49,775 bases of DNA, from positions 1-49,775 of the forward strand of contig NZ_FUXU01000030.1 of NCBI RefSeq assembly GCF_900167155.1. The letters are read 5' to 3'. Position numbers and translations under genes: made by a program. The notes beneath the pieces are model-generated. The model did no database searches. It saw nothing but the letters and a program-made list of their open reading frames with translations, and was not told where the DNA came from. Positions within the stretch are counted from its first letter, which is position 1, and each line of letters begins with the position of its first letter. Source of the stretch: Enterovibrio nigricans DSM 22720 (GTDB lineage: Bacteria; Pseudomonadota; Gammaproteobacteria; Enterobacterales; Vibrionaceae). This document shows positions 43,628 to 49,775 of this stretch, one piece after another.

Positions 43628-44242
43628 TTAGTCGTTCAGAGCACGAACCAGCGCAGCAATACCTTCCCAATCACCGTTGTCCATCATGTCGGTTGGAACC
43701 ATCCAAGTACCGCCACACGCCAGAACAGATTTGATTGACAGGTAATCTTCCACGTTCGACAGGCTAATACCACCTGTCGGCATGAAGTTTACTGGGTAAA
43801 CAGCGGTCAGTGCTTTCAGCATGTTAACGCCGCCTGAAGGCTCAGCAGGGAAGAATTTCAGAGTACGCAGACCCATTTCCATTGCTTGTTCAACCAGACT
43901 TGGGTTGTTAACACCCGGTACGATTTGCACGTTACGCTGTTGGCAGTATTTCACGGTAGTTGGGTTGAAACCCGGGCTAACGATGAAATCCACACCTGCA
44001 TCGATTGCAATGTCTACTTGCTCAGTGGTCAGCACAGTACCCGCACCAATCAGCATCTCTGGGTATGCGTCACGCATGATACGGATGGACTCTGCAGCCG
44101 CTTCAGTACGGAAAGTCACTTCAGCACATGGCAGACCGTTTTCCATCAGTACCTTCGCCAGAGGCAGCGCGTGCGCTACGTCGTTGATTGCGATTACCGG
44201 TACAATACGGATTTCTTTTAGACGTTGTTCGATGGTTTTCAT
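43628..44242 (-). CDS. eda: KDPG aldolase (2-keto-3-deoxy-6-phosphogluconate aldolase)
   Basis: A 204-residue class I aldolase splitting KDPG into pyruvate and glyceraldehyde-3-phosphate, the last step of the Entner-Doudoroff pathway. The catalytic Lys is in TLKFFPAEPSGG, the catalytic Glu in AEVTFRTEAA, and GAGTVLTTEQ and FMPTGGIS are also kept. The ATG follows AAGGGTAATTT, and the gene lies nine bases after the gntP stop, so gntP-eda is one operon. Divergent from gntK-edd around a GntR operator, as in Vibrio cholerae. Confidence 0.96.
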   Translation of the reverse strand: MKTIEQRLKEIRIVPVIAINDVAHALPLAKVLMENGLPCAEVTFRTEAAAESIRIMRDAYPEMLIGAGTVLTTEQVDIAIDAGVDFIVSPGFNPTTVKYCQQRNVQIVPGVNNPSLVEQAMEMGLRTLKFFPAEPSGGVNMLKALTAVYPVNFMPTGGISLSNVEDYLSIKSVLACGGTWMVPTDMMDNGDWEGIAALVRALND

Positions 44243-44251
44243 AAATTACCC

Positions 44252-45628
44252 TTAAAGAATGAAGCTCAATACTGCAACAATGATGAATGCGATACCGCCC
44301 AGAAGCGTTTCCATTACAGTCCAAGTTTTCAGTGTTGTTTTCTCATCCATGTCTAGCAGACGAGATACCAGCCAGAAGCCAGAGTCGTTAAAGTGTGACA
44401 ATACGGTAGCACCACCCGCGATAGAAATCACGATGAAGCACAGATCCAGCTCGCTCAAGCCTGGGGTTGCAGCAACGACAGGTGCAATCAGAGCAGCAGT
44501 CGTGGTCAACGCTACAGTTGCAGAACCTTGCGCAACACGTAGACAGGTAGAGATGACGAATGCCGCTACAATCACTGGCATGCCAGTGTCAGTCAGTGCA
44601 CCCGCAAGCGCATCACCGATACCGCTCGCACGAAGAACACCACCGAACATGCCGCCCGCACCTGTTACCAAGATTACGCCACAGATTGGAGCCAGTGAAT
44701 CACCACACAGTTTTTCCAGTTTCGCCATGCCGTAGTCTTTTGCGAATACCGCCAGACACACAAGCAGAGTGATCAGAAGTGCTACCGGTGTTTTACCCAG
44801 CATACGTAGGAATTCTACTAGCGGGGTTTTACCGTCAATCACACCAGCTACCGCTAGAGTATTCAGGCCAGTGTCCAGACAGATCAGCAGTACAGGCAGA
44901 ACCAGAATGGTCATTACTGTGCCAAACTTAGGCAGTTTCTTCTCATCAACGATGTTGTCGCTGTTGAAGAACGCTTTTGACAGTGGAATGTTGAATTTCT
45001 CACCTGCGTACAGACCGAACAGGTAAGCACCCAAGTACCAAGTAGGAATGGCAACCAGAATACCAACCATCAGCAGCAGACCAATGTTTGCGCCAAGGAA
45101 TTCAGCCGCGGCAACAGGACCTGGGTGCGGCGGTACAAAACCGTGCATTACGGCAAATGCACCCGCTGAAGGCAATGCGTATTTAATTGGAGAGCCACCA
45201 AAACGAGCAGCAACGCTCAAGATGATTGGCATCATTACAACCAGACCCGCATCGAAGAAAATTGGGAAGCCAAATAGCAACGATGCAACACCCAGTGCGA
45301 AAGGCGCACGTTCTTTACCGAAACGACCAATCAGCGTATCTGCCAGTACTTTCGCACCACCAGTCACTTCAAGGATCTTACCAATCATTGCACCTAGACC
45401 AACCAGAAGTGCAACAGAGGCTAACGTGCCACCGAAACCACCCATCATGGTAGGAACAACTTGTTCAGAAGTTACGCCAGTGGCGATTGCAGTTACCAAA
45501 CTTACGATAGTAAGTGCAGAAAAAGCATGAATTTTTAATTTAATAATCAATACTAGCAACGCAGCGATTGAAAGCACTGCAATGGTCAGTAGGAATGTAG
45601 GGTCAGAGGCTTGGGCTAGCTGATCCAT
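44252..45628 (-). CDS. GntP-family gluconate transporter
   Basis: A 458-residue gluconate:H+ symporter of the GntP family with about 12-14 helices. Family segments: LLIIKLKIHAFSAL-like N-terminus, GGFGGTLASVALLVGLGAMI, FGFPIFFDAGLVVMMPI, HGFVPPHPGPVAAAEFLGAN and the C-terminal ISIAGGATVLSHFNDSGFW. The ATG follows AAGGTGAACTC. It supplies gluconate to GntK and the pathway genes beside it. It is the first gene of the operon with eda, with the GntR operator about 50-65 bases upstream. Subfamily name (gntP, gntU or gntT) cannot be settled by eye. Confidence 0.93.
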   Translation of the reverse strand: MDQLAQASDPTFLLTIAVLSIAALLVLIIKLKIHAFSALTIVSLVTAIATGVTSEQVVPTMMGGFGGTLASVALLVGLGAMIGKILEVTGGAKVLADTLIGRFGKERAPFALGVASLLFGFPIFFDAGLVVMMPIILSVAARFGGSPIKYALPSAGAFAVMHGFVPPHPGPVAAAEFLGANIGLLLMVGILVAIPTWYLGAYLFGLYAGEKFNIPLSKAFFNSDNIVDEKKLPKFGTVMTILVLPVLLICLDTGLNTLAVAGVIDGKTPLVEFLRMLGKTPVALLITLLVCLAVFAKDYGMAKLEKLCGDSLAPICGVILVTGAGGMFGGVLRASGIGDALAGALTDTGMPVIVAAFVISTCLRVAQGSATVALTTTAALIAPVVAATPGLSELDLCFIVISIAGGATVLSHFNDSGFWLVSRLLDMDEKTTLKTWTVMETLLGGIAFIIVAVLSFIL

Positions 45629-45677
45629 GAGTTCACCTTATCTAAATTGTAGTTTGTGTGGTAGTTCACATTTATCT

Positions 45678-45693
45678 AAGTTACCGGTAACAT
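45678..45693. promoter_or_regulatory. GntR operator
   Basis: AAGTTACCGGTAACAT, with perfect dyad core TTACCGGTAA, matches the known E. coli GntR box (ATGTTACCGRTAACAT type). It lies between the divergent gntP-eda and gntK-edd operons, 50 bases from gntP and 75 from gntK. The gntR gene is not in the window. Confidence 0.88.
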
Positions 45694-45767
45694 GAATAAG
45701 ATAAACCCATATTTTCAAGTGATGTCAAAAAATGGGATCACGCGCAAGTTTGGTGAATGAGGAAATT

Positions 45768-46286
45768 ATGGCAGGTAGTAGTGTCATCGTGATGGGCGTA
45801 TGCGCATCAGGCAAAAGCACAATTGGTGAGAACATCGCGAAGAAGATGAACCGCAAGTTCATTGACGGTGACGACCTTCACCCACGCGCAAACATCCAGA
45901 AGATGGCGTCTGGTCAACCACTGAACGATGACGACCGCATGCCGTGGTTGGAGCGTATCCGCGATGCAGCATTCAGCCTTGAAAGCAAAAACGAACACGG
46001 TGTGATCGTGTGCTCCGCACTGAAAAAGAAATACCGTGACCAAATTCGCGAAGGTAACGAGAACGTGACCTTCCTATTCCTAGACGGAAGTAAAGAACTG
46101 ATCCTTGATCGTATGCGTGCACGCTCTGGGCACTTCATGAAAGAAAACATGGTGAACAGCCAGTTCGAAACACTCGAACACCCAGCCGGCGAAGCAAACA
46201 CCCTTGTAATTAGTATTGACGGCACAATCGACGACGTAATTGAACGTTCGGTTATCGCCCTACAAAAGAAAGAAGAAAACGCATAA
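45768..46286 (+). CDS. gntK: Gluconokinase
   Basis: A 172-residue gluconate kinase (ATP + D-gluconate to 6-phosphogluconate). P-loop GVCASGKSTIGE; also DGDDLHPRANIQKMASGQPL and VCSALKKKYRDQIR, then MRARSGHFMKENMVNSQF. Length is as in E. coli GntK. The ATG at 45768 lies behind GAGGAAATT; the frame is open 12 codons upstream but that part has no family match. Its stop overlaps the start of edd (TAATG). Confidence 0.95.
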   Translation: MAGSSVIVMGVCASGKSTIGENIAKKMNRKFIDGDDLHPRANIQKMASGQPLNDDDRMPWLERIRDAAFSLESKNEHGVIVCSALKKKYRDQIREGNENVTFLFLDGSKELILDRMRARSGHFMKENMVNSQFETLEHPAGEANTLVISIDGTIDDVIERSVIALQKKEENA

Positions 46287-48082
46287 TGACACACCAAATC
46301 GTCATCGACGTAACCCAGCGTCTCATCGAGCGCAGTAAAGAAGCGCGTGCTGCATTTTTTGCGCGCACCAAAGCACAGGCAGACATCGGGAAAGCAAGCA
46401 AAAGCCTGACGTGTGGCAACCTTGCACACGCGGTTGCCGCATCTTGTGCGACTGAAAAGAAACGTATTCTAGATTTCACGCATGCTAACGTTGCGTTGAT
46501 CAGTGCCTACAACGACATGTTGAGCGCACACCAGCCATACCAGACTTACCCAGATCAAATTAAGAAGACACTGGCTGAATACGGCCACACTTCACAAGTG
46601 GCGGGTTGTGTACCGGCAATGTGTGATGGCGTGACGCAAGGTCAAGCGGGCATGGACATGTCTTTGTTCTCTCGTGACCTGATCGCGCAATCTACTGCGC
46701 TATCGCTAAGCCACAATGTGTTCGACGCCACTCTGCTTCTGGGAATCTGCGACAAAATCGCACCTGGACAGTTGATGGGTGCACTGGCGTATGCTCACCT
46801 TCCAACGGCGTTTGTACCAGCAGGTCTGATGCCTACCGGTATCAGCAACGAAGAGAAAGTTGACGTTCGCCAGAAATACGCAGCAGGTGAAGTCGGTAAA
46901 GACGCGCTTCAAGATATGGAATGCCGCGCTTACCACGCACCGGGTACCTGTACTTTCTACGGCACAGCAAACACCAACCAGTTGGTATTCGAAGCAATGG
47001 GTCTGATGCTGCCAGGTTCTGCGTTCATTCACCCTAACACTGATCTGCGTACCGCATTGACTGATTACGCATCGGTGAAAATCGCATCCATGACGGCAGG
47101 CACGGAAAACTTCCGTCCACTTTCTGATGTAGTGACCGAGCAGAGCCTGATCAATGGTGTTATTGCCCTTCTGGCTTCAGGTGGCAGTACTAACCACACC
47201 ATCCACATGCTGGCTGTTGCACGTGCTGCAGGCATCCTGCTGACATGGCAAGACATCAGCGACCTGTCTGAAGTGGTACCTCTTCTGGCGCGCGTATATC
47301 CAAACGGCCCAGCAGACATGAACGCCTTCCAAGAAGCTGGCGGCGTGCCTGCGCTGATGAAACGTCTGGACGAAGCGAATCTTCTTAACCGCGACGTGAA
47401 ACCCGTGTTCGGCGACTTTGAAGGCCAAATGACGCTGCCTGCGCTGAACGATGGCAAAGTTGAATGGACAGCTATCGAAAACAGCCTGAACGCAGACGTT
47501 ATTGCTGCGGCTGGTGAAGTATTCCAAAGCACGGGCGGTACCCGCGTGATCAAGGGTAACTTGGGTACCGCCGTTGTTAAGGTGTCAGCGGTTAAAGAAG
47601 ACCAGCGCATCATCGAAGCACCAGCAGTGGTATTCACATGCCAGCATGCGGTTGAAGCGGCTTACAAACGCGGAGAGTTGAACAAAGACTGCATCGTGGT
47701 TGTCACTCACAATGGTCCTGCTGCGAACGGTATGCCAGAACTGCACAAACTGATGCCAATTCTAGGTAACATCCAGAAAGCAGGTTTCAAAGTTGCACTG
47801 GTGACTGACGGCCGTCTTTCTGGCGCATCGGGTAAAATCCCTTCTGCTATCCACCTGTCGCCAGAAGCGCTTCGTGGGGGTGCAATCGGTCTGGTACGTG
47901 ACGGCGACGTACTAAGCCTAAACTGCCAAACGGGTGAGCTAAACAACTTGGCTGACATGTCTGGTCGCGAAGCGATTGAATTGGACACTGAATCTCTGCA
48001 AGAGACTTGGGGTCGCAATATGTTCCGAGTCATGCGTCATGCAGTAACCAGCGCGGAAGAAGGTGCGAGCTTTATCGTTTAA
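46286..48082 (+). CDS. edd: Phosphogluconate dehydratase
   Basis: A 598-residue Fe-S dehydratase of the IlvD/Edd family that converts 6-phosphogluconate to KDPG, the first committed step of the Entner-Doudoroff pathway. Cluster cysteines are seen in GCVPAMCDGVTQGQ and MECRAYHAPGTCTFYGTANT; other motifs are NLAHAVAASC and VTDGRLSGASGKIPSAIH. Full length for the family. The ATG overlaps the gntK stop by one base. With eda on the divergent operon the full pathway from gluconate to pyruvate is encoded here. Confidence 0.96.
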   Translation: MTHQIVIDVTQRLIERSKEARAAFFARTKAQADIGKASKSLTCGNLAHAVAASCATEKKRILDFTHANVALISAYNDMLSAHQPYQTYPDQIKKTLAEYGHTSQVAGCVPAMCDGVTQGQAGMDMSLFSRDLIAQSTALSLSHNVFDATLLLGICDKIAPGQLMGALAYAHLPTAFVPAGLMPTGISNEEKVDVRQKYAAGEVGKDALQDMECRAYHAPGTCTFYGTANTNQLVFEAMGLMLPGSAFIHPNTDLRTALTDYASVKIASMTAGTENFRPLSDVVTEQSLINGVIALLASGGSTNHTIHMLAVARAAGILLTWQDISDLSEVVPLLARVYPNGPADMNAFQEAGGVPALMKRLDEANLLNRDVKPVFGDFEGQMTLPALNDGKVEWTAIENSLNADVIAAAGEVFQSTGGTRVIKGNLGTAVVKVSAVKEDQRIIEAPAVVFTCQHAVEAAYKRGELNKDCIVVVTHNGPAANGMPELHKLMPILGNIQKAGFKVALVTDGRLSGASGKIPSAIHLSPEALRGGAIGLVRDGDVLSLNCQTGELNNLADMSGREAIELDTESLQETWGRNMFRVMRHAVTSAEEGASFIV

Positions 48083-48105
48083 TACCGATAAATGTCATAG
48101 AACAT

Positions 48106-48135
48106 AAAAAGGGCGGATTGATATCCGCCCTTTTT
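48106..48135 (+). terminator. Terminator after edd
   Basis: AAAAAGGGCGGAT / ATCCGCCCTTTTT, perfect 13-bp stem, loop TGAT, working on both strands; it also follows the minus-strand DUF3015 gene. Confidence 0.93.
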
Positions 48136-48160
48136 ATAGCATCTCGCGTAAACAGAAGTA

Positions 48161-48607
48161 TTACAGACTCGCCATTACCGCGTTGTAATACACTTCTGGC
48201 GTGGCTTCGTTTGCAACGACTTTACCCGCTACATCCGCGCGAACAGAAGCAATAACCTGTGGTTGCGCTACGTCTTCAACATCCAGAATTTCAAGCATTG
48301 CTGTCAGGTGAGCACCTGAGCCTTGAGACGTTTCTTCAAGCACTTTGTCGAAGTTATCTTGAATAAACTGAGCCGCTTTCACTTCACTACCTTTACACGT
48401 ATCTTCAGATGAGATTTTTGAAGAAACCGCCGTCGTACCCAAATCCCAAATAACGTTTGAGATCGCAGCAGCTGTACCATTATCTTCAAAAATCATCGCG
48501 CCGATACCGCACTGCGTCCAAGGATTAAAATCGTTACTCTCTGCTGCCATCGCCTGACCAGCGAAAAGCGTACCTGCTGTAACAGCCACTAAAGTCCATT
48601 TGTTCAT
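48161..48607 (-). CDS. DUF3015 exported protein
   Basis: A 148-residue exported protein with signal peptide MNKWTLVAVTAGTLFAGQAM. The DUF3015 signature CGIGAMIFEDNGTAAAISNV and WDLGTTAVSSKIS is plain. Function unknown. The ATG at 48607 sits right behind the stop of the DUF4105 gene (48613); a GTG at 48619 would overlap that gene. DUF4105 and DUF3015 genes are adjacent in many Gammaproteobacteria, so they probably form one operon, whose promoter is now cut off by the IS insertion. Confidence 0.88.
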   Translation of the reverse strand: MNKWTLVAVTAGTLFAGQAMAAESNDFNPWTQCGIGAMIFEDNGTAAAISNVIWDLGTTAVSSKISSEDTCKGSEVKAAQFIQDNFDKVLEETSQGSGAHLTAMLEILDVEDVAQPQVIASVRADVAGKVVANEATPEVYYNAVMASL

Positions 48608-48612
48608 TGTAA

Positions 48613-49487
48613 TCACCAATATAGAGAAAAGTTAACGGCGTACTCAAACACCTCGTCATAGCGAACGGATGTTCTAAAATCAACGCTTCGATTCGCAAAC
48701 AAACGCTGCTCCCATACGAGGTAGTTTTTGTGCTCCGCACTATCATTTACGTAAATTTGACTGCCTAGTTTTATCGAGCTTGCCCAATATGGGGAGGCAG
48801 TCACTATTCCCCCAATCTCAATACCGCTCAATACGTTTGCATTTTTAAATGTGTTGATCTGCAGTTCCCCGGTAGCCGCAGCGTAGCCAGCAAAACCGTC
48901 AAGGAACTCCCAGCCTTTTCCTATCAAACCGCTCACATAAACGTCAGAACAGTTCGCGCAATCCAAGCGTGTAGGTCTGTACCCCGCGGACACCCCCCAC
49001 GCATAGCGTTTATCGTCAGGCAGTCCTGTTTGCGAAACATTCAAGTTCAAAATATCGAACAATGTAAACTCACGTAATTGCCACCTGTCTTCGTCGATTC
49101 CATAGAGAAGCCGTAGATCAAACGTATTGAGTTGAGAGTATGGAATTCTCGCCGCATTGAGATTCAACAGATCGTAATAGTTCGCCTTAAAGCGAAATTC
49201 CAGCCCTTCACCAAATGCGCCGTTATATAAAGGCGAAACCTGTAGCATAGCTGTATTTTGAGAATGATGAGGCGGGGATTGTTCGAGAACGGACAATTGA
49301 GTATCCCCGGGCGGCAATAAAAATCGTTTTGTTAATAATATCCTTCTCTTGTTCGCTTGCTCTTTCGTTAATCCACTATTTTTCACATCAACAAATGCGT
49401 AATAATCATAAAGTGTGTCGATGATTTTTTTTGCCGATTCTTCATCGTGCTTGTCTAAAATAGAAGAGATATATTCAGCATGTCGTT
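48613..49487 (-). pseudogene. DUF4105 (Lnb-like) protein, C-terminal remnant
   Basis: The frame is open from the IS junction at 49487 to the stop at 48613 (about 291 residues): it begins HAEYISSILDKHDEESAKKI and continues through TKRFLLPPGD, a beta-rich region (PLYNGAFGEGLEFRFKANYY, YAWGVSAGYRPTRLDC) and ends EYAVNFSLYW. This is the C-terminal half of DUF4105 proteins, which are normally about 600 residues with an N-terminal Lnb-type catalytic domain. The N-terminal half should lie past the IS element at the right. A late start at 49386 (GTG) could produce a beta-rich fragment but without the catalytic part. Confidence 0.82.
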
Positions 49488-49775
49488 GGCTTTGTTGCTT
49501 AAATCGATGGAACTAAATCTAGAAGCTACGATCTGATCGGCTACACCCATCAATCGTCGTAGTCTCATGTCTAAACCTCGTTACAAAACAACTAACTGGA
49601 AGCAGTACAACAAAGCCTTAATCAACCGTGGTTCTCTGACCTTTTGGATTGATGAGGAAACGATAGCTGAGTGGAAACAAAACAAACAAGGCAAGCGTGG
49701 TAGACCTCGCCGATTCAGCGACTTAGCCATTACTACCGCACTGATGGTGAAACGCATTTTCTCTATGCCATTGAG
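49488..49775 (+). mobile_element. IS5 family (IS903 group) element, left end
   Basis: The terminal repeat GGCTTTGTTGCTTAAATC begins at 49488, nearly the same as the IS903 end (GGCTTTGTTGAATAAATC type). The transposase gene starts 79 bases in. If the IS903-type 9-bp target duplication applies, the copy at this end is CATGTCGTT (49479-49487). The right end is outside the window. Confidence 0.88.
49567..49775 (+). CDS. IS5/IS903-group transposase, N-terminal part
   Basis: The first 69 codons (MSKPRYKTTNWKQYNKALIN, RGSLTFWIDEETIAEWKQNK, then RGRPRRFSDLAITTALMVKR) match the N-terminus of IS5-family transposases common in Vibrio; this is the DUF4096-like DNA-binding part, while the DDE catalytic region lies past the window edge. 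No strong ribosome binding site is seen. Completeness cannot be judged. Confidence 0.9.
   Translation, partial: MSKPRYKTTNWKQYNKALINRGSLTFWIDEETIAEWKQNKQGKRGRPRRFSDLAITTALMVKRIFSMPL

Noticed and set aside
44259-45530. Several long plus-strand frames across gntP
   Set aside because: They are antisense frames caused by the codon bias of the highly conserved gntP gene; no start signals or families.

Overview
The window looks like chromosomal DNA of a marine gammaproteobacterium, most likely Vibrionaceae (Vibrio, Grimontia, Enterovibrio or Photobacterium). The support is a bacterial TrmY-like protein of the type found in vibrios, an eda/gntP//gntK/edd Entner-Doudoroff locus laid out as in Vibrio, a Vibrio-like IS5/IS903 transposase, several chemoreceptors and moderate GC. 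This is inferred from recognised protein families, not from a database search.

Both ends are cut by mobile elements that break a host gene. On the left (1-340) is what I read as the 5' end of a group II intron on the minus strand, inserted antisense into hscC, so that only the HscC chaperone from the middle of the ATPase domain onward remains (341-1786). On the right (from 49488) is the left end of an IS5/IS903-group element, inserted into a DUF4105 gene of which only the C-terminal part remains (48613-49487).

From 2.4 to 16 kb the content is mostly housekeeping: tpx and an exported Tpx paralogue without a resolving cysteine; a TrmY-like tRNA methyltransferase; a DUF1266 gene, a DjlC-like membrane J-protein and a small membrane protein in an operon (in E. 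coli such genes accompany hscC); a DUF218 protein; yjdM; a Cache-domain chemoreceptor; a patatin; agmatinase; an alpha/beta hydrolase; a DUF523 protein.

From 16 to 31.5 kb there is an OmpA-like protein followed by poorly characterised membrane genes, pepT (apparent homopolymer frameshift), a membrane AraC-type regulator, a frameshifted solute-binding protein paired with a chemoreceptor, an RluA-family pseudouridine synthase, a large secreted Calx-beta protein, a lipoprotein, and a lipase-like hydrolase with an apparent internal deletion.

The most unusual region is 31.7-43.4 kb. An ArsR-family gene with a C-terminal Cys-Cys pair sits among an ArsP-like permease, an amino-acid-type ABC transporter whose ATPase has a Cys-rich insertion, an OsmC protein, an aldehyde-deformylating-oxygenase-like di-iron protein (frameshifted), a fatty-acyl-reductase-like SDR, an MMPL/RND exporter, a LolA-like protein and an outer-membrane barrel. 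Two intergenic regions share a 17-bp motif (15/17 identical), which suggests one ArsR-type regulon joining metalloid-linked transport to lipid or hydrocarbon chemistry. I do not know a described system with this composition.

From 43.6 to 48.1 kb lies the gluconate/Entner-Doudoroff locus: eda and gntP diverge from gntK and edd around a near-perfect GntR operator. DUF3015 and the broken DUF4105 gene follow.
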